From contig SHVB01000009.1 in NCBI GenBank assembly GCA_009694375.1, positions 1 through 64,000 of the forward strand: a DNA stretch of 64,000 bases. Direction: 5' to 3'. A program made the position numbers and the translations under genes. Of the stretch, positions 44,490 to 53,116 are shown piece after piece. The first letter of the stretch is position 1. Every line of letters begins with the position of its first letter. The stretch comes from Acidimicrobiia bacterium (lineage in GTDB: Bacteria; Actinomycetota; Acidimicrobiia; Acidimicrobiales; VFJN01). The notes beneath the pieces are model-generated. The model did not search any database, was not told the DNA's origin, and was given only the letters and a program-made list of their open reading frames with translations.

Positions 44490-45611
44490 ATGGCTCCCCC
44501 GCGCGAGTGGTTCGATAAGGATTACTACCGCGTGCTCGGTGTGGCGGCCACGGCATCGACCAAAGAGCTCAAGAGCGCCTACCGGGCGTTGTCTCGGAAA
44601 TATCACCCGGATGCCAACCCGGGCGATGCCAGTGCCGAGGAGCGTTTCAAAGAGGTGTCGGCGGCTTACGACGTGGTGGGCACACCGGACAAGCGCGCGG
44701 AGTACGACGAGGTGCGCCGGCTCGGACCGACCCCCTCGGGGTTCCCGGGCGGGGGCGGCGGATCGCGTGGGTTTCCCAACGGCGGGGGTGACCTCGGCGA
44801 CGTACTGGGAGGACTGTTCGGGGGGAGGGGCCGAGGGGGTGGGCGCGGTGCTCGCGGTGGTGGTCCCCACCGGGGTCAAGATTTGGAGACTGAGTTGCAC
44901 CTTGCCTTCGAAGATGCCGCCGCCGGTGTAACCACCGCGGTGCATCTCACCAGTGAGGCCGTGTGCCATGACTGCCATGGCTCCGCCGCCAAACCCGGCA
45001 CAGCAGCCCATCCCTGCGGCAGTTGTGGAGGCCAAGGGGTGGTGTCGGACAACCAGGGCTTATTCTCATTTTCCACTCCATGCGCGGCTTGCGCAGGACG
45101 AGGGGTAACCATCGACGACCCGTGTCCCGCCTGTCGGGGCACGGGGGTGGAGCGCCGTCCTCGAGAAGTGAAGCTCCGAGTGCCGGCCGGTGTTGACGAG
45201 GGCCAGCGCATCCGCGTCAAGGGACGGGGGGGGCCGGGCCGTAACGGTGGCCCGCCTGGGGATCTCTACGTGGTTGCCCGCGTGGCTCGGCACCCGCTGT
45301 TTCAGCGCAAGGGCATCGATCTCACCATCTCCGTGCCGGTTACCTTTCCCGAGGCGGTCCTCGGCGCCGACATTGCGGTGCCCACCCTCGCCGGCCCCCC
45401 AGTGACCATCCGCGTGCCCGCCGGCACGCGCTCGGGCCGCACGTTCCGGGCCAAGGGTAAGGGTGTGGGCACCCCCAAGGGCGCCGGGGATCTCCTCGTC
45501 ACCGTGGAGGTGGCGGTCCCGTCCAAACTTTCGAGCGCAGAGCGCAAAGCACTCGAAGCCTTTCGAGCGGCTTCTGACGGGGCTTCCCCTCGTGAGCACC
45601 TGGGGGTCTGA
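44490..45611 (+). CDS. dnaJ: Co-chaperone DnaJ
   Basis: A 373-residue Hsp40. The J domain (about residues 1-75) has DYYRVLGVAATASTKELKSAYRAL and the essential HPD in YHPDANPGD. A Gly/Phe-rich stretch follows. The four zinc-binding CxxCxGxG repeats are all present (CHDCHGSA, CGSCGGQG, CAACAGRG, CPACRGTG). The substrate-binding C-domain ends at EHLGV. It starts 9 bases after grpE and is followed by hspR, 5 bases later. Confidence 0.97.
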   Translation: MAPPREWFDKDYYRVLGVAATASTKELKSAYRALSRKYHPDANPGDASAEERFKEVSAAYDVVGTPDKRAEYDEVRRLGPTPSGFPGGGGGSRGFPNGGGDLGDVLGGLFGGRGRGGGRGARGGGPHRGQDLETELHLAFEDAAAGVTTAVHLTSEAVCHDCHGSAAKPGTAAHPCGSCGGQGVVSDNQGLFSFSTPCAACAGRGVTIDDPCPACRGTGVERRPREVKLRVPAGVDEGQRIRVKGRGGPGRNGGPPGDLYVVARVARHPLFQRKGIDLTISVPVTFPEAVLGADIAVPTLAGPPVTIRVPAGTRSGRTFRAKGKGVGTPKGAGDLLVTVEVAVPSKLSSAERKALEAFRAASDGASPREHLGV

Positions 45612-45616
45612 TCGCT

Positions 45617-45988
45617 ATGGCCACGCCTCCCGAACGAGCCGTCTACATCATCTCGGTCGCCGCCGAACTGTCGGGGCTGCACCCGCAGACGCTACGCATC
45701 TATGAACGCAAGGGCCTCGTGGATCCTGCTCGAACCGGCGGTGGGAGCCGTCGCTACAGCGACGCCGATATTCTGCTCCTCGGCCGGATCCAGGAACTTA
45801 CGAACGAAGGCTTGAACCTGGCGGGCGTGCAGCGGGTGCTTACCCTCGAGGCTGAACTAGCCGCCGCCCATCGGGCGCTGCAGGTGGAGCGGGAGCGAGC
45901 CGAGCAGGTGGTGGAACAGACTCACCGTCAGTACCGTCGCGACCTGGTGCCCCTGCATCAGTCGATGGTCGTGTTTCGGCGCGGTTGA
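45617..45988 (+). CDS. hspR: MerR-family heat-shock repressor HspR
   Basis: A 123-residue MerR-like DNA-binding protein. The winged helix contains YIISVAAELSGLHPQTLRIYERKG, followed by PARTGGGSRRYSDADILLLGRIQEL, and a coiled-coil dimerisation helix. In actinobacteria HspR binds operators before dnaK and represses the operon, with DnaK as co-repressor. The gene is the last of the operon. An RNA structure begins at its stop codon. Confidence 0.95.
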   Translation: MATPPERAVYIISVAAELSGLHPQTLRIYERKGLVDPARTGGGSRRYSDADILLLGRIQELTNEGLNLAGVQRVLTLEAELAAAHRALQVERERAEQVVEQTHRQYRRDLVPLHQSMVVFRRG

Positions 45989-46025
45989 TCAGCGGCGGAA
46001 ACGCCGGGAATCACCAGGGCTGATC
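45987..46025 (+). terminator. Branched inverted-repeat structure at the end of the dnaK operon
   Basis: A 7-bp inverted repeat (GATCAGC at 45987-45993 with GCTGATC at 46019-46025) encloses a second hairpin CGGCG-GAAA-CGCCG whose loop is a GNRA tetraloop. It begins on the hspR stop codon. This is suitable for a terminator or a stabilising 3' end. There is no run of U after it, so intrinsic termination is unproven. Confidence 0.5.
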
Positions 46026-46249
46026 GTGACGCCGGTGACGGTCGTAGCCAGCGCGCATTGAGCCGGGACGAGAACCGTTCCCGGGCGGCGAGATGCCTCC
46101 CGGTACTGCCGGCTTTGGAGTTGTGTCGGCATCTCGTGGCAACCGCTCAAGGTGGGCGCCGGATGTGCCGAACACCAGAGACAACAGTGCGCCATTGCGG
46201 AGCACACCTAGTCCTGACTCCACCCGCTTCACTTCCGAAAGAACCGACC

Positions 46250-47965
46250 ATGTCATCGTCTTTGCAGCCCCGGTCCGTCCACCCGCATGACCCCACGGGG
46301 ATATCCGGACAGCGCCCCCGGGGGAGGAGATGGCTGGCCGCCATTTGCTCAGTGGCGACGCTGGCGGCGGGGGTAGTTATCTTCCCGAACAGCGCCACCG
46401 CGACCTCAAGCGTTGCGGTGTCGGCCACCCAGGACAGCGCCATCAGCCAGGGCTCACCAAGCTCGAACTACAGCAGCCGTGCGCTCCGAGTGCGGGATTC
46501 GTCGGCGGACTGGCGGAGCCTGGTGCAGTTCGATCTCACTGGACTCTCCGGGCCGGCTTCGGTCTCGTTGCGCCTCACCGTGACCGACGCCAGTTACAAC
46601 GGCGGCTCGGTGTATGCGGGGTCGAGTACCACCTGGAACGAATCCACTGTCTCTTGGTCCACTGCCCCCACTCCGATGGGTTCGGCGTTGGCCCAAATCG
46701 GTGCGGTTGCCCTCGGTCAGGTCGTCGACGTGCGGCTCGGATCGGTGCCGGGCAACGGGCGCTACGTTTTCATCGTGGCGGCAGGAGCCGGTAACAGTGC
46801 GATGTACGCCAACAGCGAGTCCGCCACCGGCCCGGTGTTAGTCGTCACCCCCGCCACGACGCCGACACCGACATCGACGCCGACCACGGCGACGACGCCG
46901 ACCACGGCGACGACGCCGACCACGGCGACGACGCCGACCACGACTCCGGCCACGACAGCGACCACGGCTCCGGCCACGACGACGACCACGGCTCCGCCCC
47001 CCGCGCCCTCGGCTGTATCTACCGGGATCTGGGTCAATGCGTCCGAGATCGCCGCACGGCCCACGACCGGCCAGGCCTGGGACGCGATGAAGGCGGCCGC
47101 CCTGGCGTCGTGGGGGACGCCGACGATCGCGGACCAGGACAGCACCGACGACACGGACACCCTCGCCGGCGCCATCGTCGCCGTCCGCTTGAACGACGAT
47201 GCCCTGCGGTCCAAGGTGCGGGACCATCTTGCGGCCCTGGTGACGTCGCATCCGTACGACCGGGTGCTCAGCCTCGCTCGCCAGTTGCCGTCGTATGTGA
47301 TCGCCGCCGACCTGGTGGGACTCGAGCCGAGTGCCCGCCTGCGGTTCGAGGCGTTCCTGCGTGAGGCGATGTCGCACCAGATGGAAGGGCACTCCGGCGG
47401 GACCGACCTCCGGTCCACTGCCCGCCTGTCCCCAAACAACTGGGGCACGATGTCCCGGGCCGCCATGGCCGCGGCCGACGTGTACCTCGGCGATTTCACG
47501 GATCTCGCCGTGGTGGCCAACACCCAGCGGGCCTGGCTCGGCGAGTCCGTCCCCAATGAGCTGAGGTACACGTCGACCACCTGGCACTCGGGCTCGCAAA
47601 AGGTCGGCGTGAATCCAGTGGGCGCCGTGCGAGACGGCCACCCGCTCGACGGCGCGCAACCCGAGGACCAACGCCGGACCGGTGAGTACACGTGGCCCGC
47701 ACCGCAGGGGAGCTACCCGCACGAGGCGCTCCAGGGTGCCGTTCTCGCCTCGGTGATCTTGGACCGAGCGGGGGCCTTGCCGTTCGCCACCGGTGACAAT
47801 GCGCTCATCCGTGCCGAGGCATGGCTCTCCGGCCCCAATGCCAACCCCCCGTCGAGCGACGACCGGAACACGCCGTACATGCTGAATCGCTACGGCGCTT
47901 CCTTCGCCACCGGGTCGACCTCCGCGGCGAAGAACATCGCCTGGGCCGATTGGGCCTACGCCTGA
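46250..47965 (+). CDS. Secreted DNRLRE / alginate-lyase-like protein with Thr-Pro linker
   Basis: A 571-residue exported protein. A signal peptide (LAAICSVATLAAGVVIFPNSATA) leads to a DNRLRE/CBM96-type beta-sandwich (residues about 55-205), seen by ALRVRDSSADWRSLVQFDLTG and STTWNESTVSWSTAP. A Thr/Pro/Ala linker (about 205-255) includes three exact copies of an 18-base unit. The remaining residues (about 260-571) are mostly alpha-helical with WVNASEIAARPTTG and SLARQLPSYVIAADLVG, resembling the toroid of alginate-lyase or heparinase-like families. Catalytic residues are not certain. I chose the ATG at 46250, where the signal peptide begins. It would act on an extracellular polysaccharide, or bind it. 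Confidence 0.75.
   Translation: MSSSLQPRSVHPHDPTGISGQRPRGRRWLAAICSVATLAAGVVIFPNSATATSSVAVSATQDSAISQGSPSSNYSSRALRVRDSSADWRSLVQFDLTGLSGPASVSLRLTVTDASYNGGSVYAGSSTTWNESTVSWSTAPTPMGSALAQIGAVALGQVVDVRLGSVPGNGRYVFIVAAGAGNSAMYANSESATGPVLVVTPATTPTPTSTPTTATTPTTATTPTTATTPTTTPATTATTAPATTTTTAPPPAPSAVSTGIWVNASEIAARPTTGQAWDAMKAAALASWGTPTIADQDSTDDTDTLAGAIVAVRLNDDALRSKVRDHLAALVTSHPYDRVLSLARQLPSYVIAADLVGLEPSARLRFEAFLREAMSHQMEGHSGGTDLRSTARLSPNNWGTMSRAAMAAADVYLGDFTDLAVVANTQRAWLGESVPNELRYTSTTWHSGSQKVGVNPVGAVRDGHPLDGAQPEDQRRTGEYTWPAPQGSYPHEALQGAVLASVILDRAGALPFATGDNALIRAEAWLSGPNANPPSSDDRNTPYMLNRYGASFATGSTSAAKNIAWADWAYA
46881..46934 (+). repeat. Three exact 18-bp repeats in the Thr-Pro linker
   Basis: Units at 46881-46898, 46899-46916 and 46917-46934 (cgaccacggcgacgacgc) encode the hexapeptide Thr-Thr-Ala-Thr-Thr-Pro in tandem within a longer Thr/Pro linker. 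Such linkers are extended and often glycosylated. Exact copies suggest recent expansion and a possible length polymorphism. Confidence 0.88.
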
Positions 47966-48031
47966 ACCCAGGGTGCCACGCCTCAAGTAGTTGGTCGGAC
48001 GTCGGTAGCCGCTGGAGTAATTCTTACAGGC

Positions 48032-48510
48032 TCATTCGAATGATCGTGGCCTCCACGCGATCAGCAGCAGTGTGATGTAGGCACCGATCAGAACAGATGT
48101 GTCTGGACTCATGCTGAGGTAGTCGTGGATCGTGTCGGCCAGAAGGGCGACTGAGCCGGTGAGGTGCCGTACCAATCTCGGAATAGCGATGGATGGGCAG
48201 CGACGGTCAGCCCGAGGGTGCGGTACTCCTCGATCTCGGGTGGGGGCGTCTTCTCCGGGTGGTTGTTCACTGCCAGGACGACCTCAACACTCTGGATTCC
48301 CGCGTGGGTGCCGAGGCGCTCGACCACGGCAAGGGCCAGTTCAAGATCCTCCTTGGCGTTTACGGGCAGCACTACCGAGAGGTCCGGGGGGTGCGGGCTG
48401 GGGCTGCGCAAGCGAGCGAGGTTCGAAGCGAGGGCTTTGCGGTCGACGCGTTGTTCAGCCAAGGTCTCCTCCTTCATCGGGGGTGAGGGCGGGTTCGAGT
48501 GACGGGTCAC
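48032..48510 (-). pseudogene. Broken GT2-like gene: N-terminal part and a membrane C-terminus in another frame
   Basis: The minus-strand frame from 48510 reads a GT2-like start (DLSVVLPVNAKEDLELALAVVERLG ... VEVVLAVNNHPEKTPPPEIEEYRTLG) and stops at 48109 after a change of character near AAHPSLFRDWYG. A different minus frame is open across this region and ends at 48032. It reads RLVRHLTGSVALLADTIHDY and then a membrane-like MSPDTSVLIGAYITLLLIAW. Together they look like the two ends of one longer gene joined by an internal deletion or frameshift: the catalytic centre of a GT2 is missing. The 5' end overlaps the GT2 gene upstream. A short stand-alone protein is less likely. Confidence 0.6.
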
Positions 48511-49657
48511 CCGGTCGCCGAGTATCCCACTGGGTGATCCGCCGACCCGTTGCTACGTTGATGGCCGCCCGCAGGGCGGCCGCGTTGACCAGGCAGAAAT
48601 ACGCAGGGAGTTGCAGGATCTTGGCGCGAGCGATGGGACGATTCCGAGCCCCGAGGCCGATCGCACCAAGGGTGTAAACCGCCAGTTGCCCCAGTCCCAC
48701 CAGTCGATAGAGGGGGCCTTGCCGCCAGCAGGCTGCGCTGGCGATCGCCAGTATCGCGAGGGGTAGGACGACCAGCCGTCGCAGGATCTTGTGGCTGAGG
48801 AGCTGGACGGCGTAGGCGCCCGTGCGTCGGGGATCAAGCAGAGCTCGCCTGAGGATGACACCTCGGAATCCACGCGTCATCACCCGGACCTTGCGCTCGT
48901 ACTCGAGTCCGGCGGTAGCCGCCGGCGGCTCCCAGGCGACGGCTCCCTCGGCCAGAACCAGCCGGGCGCCACCGGCGACCACGCCAGTGGAGATGTAGAA
49001 GTCGTCGGTGACCCCGTCGGCCACCGGTCCGACGAACTGCTGCCGAACCGCGTAGAGCGCACCGGTGGCGGAGATCACGTTTCCCGCACTCGACTCGGCG
49101 CGCTTGAGCGCCCGGTCGAAATCCCAGTAGCGCCGTTCGCCGTGGGTTTGCCCCTGGGTGGAGGACCCCTCGCTGTAGCGTTGGTCCCCCGCCACGCCAC
49201 CCACCGATGAGTCCGCGAACGGTGCCAAGAGGTGGGTGAGGGCATCGGGTGTGAGTCGGCTGTTGGCATCGGTGAAGACGAGGATCTCGCCGTTGGCGGC
49301 GGCAATGGCAGCGTTGAGAGTTGGAGCCTTTCCGCTTCGCGGGAGATCGAGCACGACGGTGGGGCTCCCGCCGGCCTGGGTTGCCTCCGCCACCGTGTCG
49401 TCGGTTGAGCCATCGGAGGCCACCACGAGTTGAACCGTGTTCTCGCCATGGTCGAGGGCCAGGACGTCCCGGACCTTGTCGGCGATAGAGGCGGCTTCGT
49501 TGTGAGCCGCGATGATGATCGTGACATCGGGGGGGATCCACGTTGGGTCGGGCCGGAGGGGCCGGGGCTTCCAGCGCCCCCGGGCCAGCACCCAGGCGGG
49601 GAAACCCATGTAGGTCCAGGCGATGGCGGCCACGGCGGTCCAGAAGAGAGCGATCAC
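48455..49657 (-). CDS. GT2 glycosyltransferase with C-terminal membrane segments
   Basis: A 400-residue enzyme of the large cellulose-synthase-like GT2 branch. One N-terminal membrane helix (ALFWTAVAAIAWTYMGFPAWVL) precedes the catalytic domain, with VTIIIAAHNEAASIADKV, VVASDGSTDDTV, ILVFTDANSRLTPDAL, VTDDFYIST and KVRVMTRGF, and three or so membrane segments follow. Such enzymes add or polymerise hexose at the membrane. The ATG overlaps the preceding stop (ATGA), so it belongs to the overlapping minus-strand run from 54967. The end of the gene overlaps the start of the broken GT2 gene. Confidence 0.92.
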   Translation of the reverse strand: MIALFWTAVAAIAWTYMGFPAWVLARGRWKPRPLRPDPTWIPPDVTIIIAAHNEAASIADKVRDVLALDHGENTVQLVVASDGSTDDTVAEATQAGGSPTVVLDLPRSGKAPTLNAAIAAANGEILVFTDANSRLTPDALTHLLAPFADSSVGGVAGDQRYSEGSSTQGQTHGERRYWDFDRALKRAESSAGNVISATGALYAVRQQFVGPVADGVTDDFYISTGVVAGGARLVLAEGAVAWEPPAATAGLEYERKVRVMTRGFRGVILRRALLDPRRTGAYAVQLLSHKILRRLVVLPLAILAIASAACWRQGPLYRLVGLGQLAVYTLGAIGLGARNRPIARAKILQLPAYFCLVNAAALRAAINVATGRRITQWDTRRPGDPSLEPALTPDEGGDLG

Positions 49658-50916
49658 CGAGCCCCCGCCGCGCTCTGTCGAATCAAGTTGGCCAGCCGTT
49701 CAACATTTCGGCTGAGGTCGAACTCTCCTTGGACCATCTCGAGGCCACCGGCCACCAGGCGCTCAGCCAGGCCCGCTTCGTCACGGAGGCGGAGCACCGC
49801 GGCCGCGATCGCTCGGTGATCACCGGGGGGCGTGAGCAGACCCGATCGATCATGTTCGACGAGTTCAGGGATACCCGAGAGGCGGCTGGCGATCACCGGT
49901 ACTCCGCTAGCCATTGCCTCCATGAGCACCACCGGAATGCCCTCCCGCTTTCCCGCCGCAGTCGGCACGCTCGGGGCGATGAGCACATCGGCCTGGCCCA
50001 GATGGGAAGCCACAACGCGGCTGGGGCAGGGTCCGGCGAAGGTGACCACCTCGTCGAGTCCAAGGCTCTTAGCGTGGCGAACCAACAGATCGTGGTCGGG
50101 GCCGTCGCCAATAAAGGTGCACATGGAGAGGGCGCCGGCAGCATGGAGAAGTTGGCAGGCGTCGAGCAGATGACGCTGCCCCTTGACCTCGTGGAGCGTA
50201 CCGATGGAGACGAGATTCAGCTTTGCCGGAATACTCCGGAAGGGTCGGGGGGCAAAGGTATGGCTGTCCACCCCACATCGGATCACGTGGACGCGCTCGG
50301 CGAGCATCACACCGCAGTCTTGCAGTATTTCGTCGCGATTATCGTCAGAAATCGCCACGACAAACGCAGCTTCCCGGACCTTTAGAGGCAGCATCCTTCG
50401 GTCCACGTGCAGGTCCGAGCCATGGGCGGTGAAGCTATAGGGGATTCCCACCAAGCGATGGACGATCCAGCCAGCCACGGCTGGATGAGTGGCAAAGTGA
50501 CAATGCATGTGATCCACGCCGAGGTGATGCATCCGCTCTGCGGCGGCCACCACCTTGGGAAAGATGCCGAGTGCCCCCACCAGAAAGTTTGGGCTGCGCC
50601 ACGTTTCTCGAATCAAGGTAAGGAGACTCCCGAGGTACACCGCCGGTTTGGCCCGCAGGGTACGGAGGTTGCTGCGAAGGATCGCCACGCTCATAAATGG
50701 ATAGAACGTCGCCGCCTCGGTGACGGCGGCGGCAGATGCATGCACCACGGGTGCCTTCTCCCGAAGTAACGGGAATACCTCAACGTCGATACCGTGTTCG
50801 GGCAGCGCTAGCAGTTCGTTGAGTACGAACGTCTCCGTGAGTTTCGGGAAGCGCGACATGGTGATTGCAGCCACCGGGCGCGTCGCCGGAGAGCCGGTTT
50901 CGTCGGCGGGACTCAT
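49654..50916 (-). CDS. GT4 family glycosyltransferase
   Basis: A GT-B enzyme of 420 residues from the ATG at 50916, which overlaps the stop of the deacetylase gene (ATGA). The acceptor half includes RFPKLTETFVLNELLALPEHG, CHFATHPAVAGWIVHR and YSFTAHGSDLHVD. The donor half has LVSIGTLHEVKGQRHLLDA, CTFIGDGPDHDLL and GIPVVLMEAMASGVPVIASR, where the Glu binds the nucleotide sugar. Family-level mechanism is retaining transfer. Substrate unknown. It is followed on the same message by the GT2 gene. Confidence 0.93.
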   Translation of the reverse strand: MSPADETGSPATRPVAAITMSRFPKLTETFVLNELLALPEHGIDVEVFPLLREKAPVVHASAAAVTEAATFYPFMSVAILRSNLRTLRAKPAVYLGSLLTLIRETWRSPNFLVGALGIFPKVVAAAERMHHLGVDHMHCHFATHPAVAGWIVHRLVGIPYSFTAHGSDLHVDRRMLPLKVREAAFVVAISDDNRDEILQDCGVMLAERVHVIRCGVDSHTFAPRPFRSIPAKLNLVSIGTLHEVKGQRHLLDACQLLHAAGALSMCTFIGDGPDHDLLVRHAKSLGLDEVVTFAGPCPSRVVASHLGQADVLIAPSVPTAAGKREGIPVVLMEAMASGVPVIASRLSGIPELVEHDRSGLLTPPGDHRAIAAAVLRLRDEAGLAERLVAGGLEMVQGEFDLSRNVERLANLIRQSAAGAR

Positions 50917-51914
50917 GCGTCTCGATGGCCCCAGAGAGCCCCGGCGGCTGGCAGAAGTTGGGCTCTGAGGGCGGGGACGGTGGTGCGTCTCCCCACATTC
51001 ACCCGGCGCCATCGCCACTGGTCCGTGCCCGGCACTCGGTTGTGGCCACGGGTGGTTCCAAACGCCCCCACCAGTCCGGCGGCGCGCACTGCCTCCACGG
51101 CTACCGCGTTCACCTGTCCGGCGGGATAGGCAAACAGCGGCACGGCTTCGGGAATCTGATCGCGTAGATCGGCCCAGGAACCGGCTACTTCTTCATAGAC
51201 GGCTTCGACGGGCAGTTGGTTGAGCATGGCGTGTGTGCGTGAATGGGGGGCAAGGTCCAGTCCGTCGGCGGCTAATCGGCGAAGTTCGTTCCAGCCGGGC
51301 ACCGAGTTGGCGCTCAGTCCGCCGCCGAGGTCTGCCACGAGCCCATCCACCGTGGCGGCGGCCTCAGGAGCGGGCATAGTCTTGAGGGGCCCTCGAAGGT
51401 TACGAAAGGCTTCTGCCCGGGCGGGAGCATCACGGAGATCAAGGGGGCCAATCGGTGAGGACAACAGTTCCCGTGAGGCGGTTCGGTGGAGCGCGCTCCA
51501 GAGTTGATCCCACCAGAAGACCCCCGGCTGATCGGGAAAGCCGGTGGGCACGAAGGCCAAGCCGGGGAGGCCGAGAGACTTCAGGAGTGGCCAGATATGA
51601 CGCACAAGGTCGTCGGCGGCGTCGTCGAAGGTGAGTAGTACCGCTCCCGGCGGGAGCGGCGGTCCTCCGCCAACCGCCGCCACGACCTCGCTGGCTCGCA
51701 CCACCGGTCGGTGGTTGGCAATCCAGGTCACCTGGGTAGCAAAGTCCTCCGGGGTTGCGCTGAGCAGGCCGGGGTAGCGGTCGGGATGGCGGTCGGGATG
51801 GTCGATGCGGTGCCAGGTGAGGGCGATGAAGGTGCCCGGACGACGCGGAGCCCGTTCGAGCAGATTGATGACGGGCCGAGCGCATTCCAGGGCCGACGGG
51901 GCGAATCGCGCCAT
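50913..51914 (-). CDS. Polysaccharide deacetylase (NodB-type)
   Basis: A 333-residue protein that would remove acetyl groups from a hexosamine of a polysaccharide or precursor. The metal-binding motifs are present: LLTFDDAADDL (Asp-Asp of motif 1) and HSRTHAML (His-x3-His of motif 2). A strand with LFAYPAGQ follows. There is no signal peptide, so it may act on intracellular or lipid-linked intermediates. The start is ambiguous: ATG 51914 or a GTG at 51923 that overlaps the ATP-grasp stop (GTGA). It overlaps the following GT4 start. Confidence 0.88.
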   Translation of the reverse strand: MARFAPSALECARPVINLLERAPRRPGTFIALTWHRIDHPDRHPDRYPGLLSATPEDFATQVTWIANHRPVVRASEVVAAVGGGPPLPPGAVLLTFDDAADDLVRHIWPLLKSLGLPGLAFVPTGFPDQPGVFWWDQLWSALHRTASRELLSSPIGPLDLRDAPARAEAFRNLRGPLKTMPAPEAAATVDGLVADLGGGLSANSVPGWNELRRLAADGLDLAPHSRTHAMLNQLPVEAVYEEVAGSWADLRDQIPEAVPLFAYPAGQVNAVAVEAVRAAGLVGAFGTTRGHNRVPGTDQWRWRRVNVGRRTTVPALRAQLLPAAGALWGHRDA

Positions 51915-51919
51915 CGCGG

Positions 51920-53116
51920 TCACCGGCTCGACCGAGCCTTCCTGAGCAGATGCCGCACCGCCTGGCGAATGTCGGCCATGCTCGCCCCCGGATCGCGAAA
52001 CGTGACGACATCGTATCCGTCGCCCGGGAGCGGCAGCCGCATGGCGGCGGACAGCGCGCTCCAGCGCGAGGGTCGAGGACCGTCGACCAGGGGTGGCCCG
52101 CCCCGCATCACCGCCGCGATCCACATCATCTCAAGGCGTAGATCGCGCGACCGCACCCCCACCCGATAGGGAGCGGGTCCCATGAGCGGAGGCCGACCGA
52201 GGTGCACGGCAGCCGCCAGAGCGGGGAAGTCCACTCCGCTGCGGGTGGCGAGGGGCATTGATCCCCAGACCCGAGCGTTGATCTCCATGAGCGACGGACC
52301 ATGTTTGCCGACCTTAAACTCGACCATGGCGAGGCCCGTCCATTTGAGTTCGCCGAGCAACTGGGTGGACCATGCCAACAGATCGGGATCGAGCGCCTCG
52401 CTGACGCGAAGCGAGCTTGGACCGCCACCGATGGGGTACTCGCGGAGTCGCCGATGCTGAAAGGCCGCCAGCACCTTCCCCTGATCCAGGAGTAGTTCCA
52501 CCCCCACGCCGGCGCCGGAATGAAAACCCTGGACGATGATTCCACCCGGCATGTCCTCCTCGGCTCGGGTGAGCTGGTCCGGCCCATCGGCGATGGTCAC
52601 GTCGTGGCGCTGGAAGGACCCGTGGTCTTCTGTCACCGACCAGCGGGGTTTGAGGACGACCGGCCAGCCCAACTCCATCGCCGCCGTGCGCACCTCGGCG
52701 GAGGAGTTCGCGAGGCGGCTGTCGGGAACGGGTATGGCGAGGCGGCGGGCCGCCTCGACCGTGGCCCACTTATCGGAGGCCGCCTCGTAGTTTTCCGGCG
52801 GCGCCGCCGCCACCACGGCTGACCGGGGCAGCGACGCTCGTCGACAGAGCCGGAGCATCAGGTCGGTAATCGGGAATACGAGCTGGCACTGGTGCTCCCG
52901 AATCGCGGCGGTGATTTGCTGAGCAGCCAGATCGGGTACCTCGGCTGGATCGGCATGAACAAGCCGGGCGTAGGTGCTGCGAGAGTGAAGGCCCGGGGCG
53001 CTTCGGTGGGTAGCAGCCGCCACCACTCGCCATCCATCGGCGTGCAGTGCCCGGATCACGGCCACGGCGCTGCCCCGCTCGGTATCGGTGACCAGCGCCA
53101 CCGGTTGGCTATCCAT
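51920..53116 (-). CDS. ATP-grasp fold ligase-like protein
   Basis: A 398-residue protein with an N-terminal pre-ATP-grasp domain (ALVTDTERGSAVAVIRALHADG), ATP-grasp lysines in GWPVVLKPRW, and a metal-binding region with SLMEINARVWGSMPLA, where Glu and Asn bind Mg. A long stretch after this (VRSRDLRLEMMWIAAVMRGG) is typical of carbamoyl-phosphate-synthase-type ATP-grasp proteins found in polysaccharide and secondary loci. They join an acid to an amine or activate an acyl group. It lies between a kinase-like gene and a deacetylase gene, all overlapping. The substrate is not known. Confidence 0.88.
   Translation of the reverse strand: MDSQPVALVTDTERGSAVAVIRALHADGWRVVAAATHRSAPGLHSRSTYARLVHADPAEVPDLAAQQITAAIREHQCQLVFPITDLMLRLCRRASLPRSAVVAAAPPENYEAASDKWATVEAARRLAIPVPDSRLANSSAEVRTAAMELGWPVVLKPRWSVTEDHGSFQRHDVTIADGPDQLTRAEEDMPGGIIVQGFHSGAGVGVELLLDQGKVLAAFQHRRLREYPIGGGPSSLRVSEALDPDLLAWSTQLLGELKWTGLAMVEFKVGKHGPSLMEINARVWGSMPLATRSGVDFPALAAAVHLGRPPLMGPAPYRVGVRSRDLRLEMMWIAAVMRGGPPLVDGPRPSRWSALSAAMRLPLPGDGYDVVTFRDPGASMADIRQAVRHLLRKARSSR

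Noticed and set aside
46838-47986. A 382-codon minus-strand frame with long Arg-Gly runs
   Set aside because: The runs are the antisense of the Thr-Pro linker repeats and the frame matches no protein family; the plus-strand secreted protein explains the sequence.
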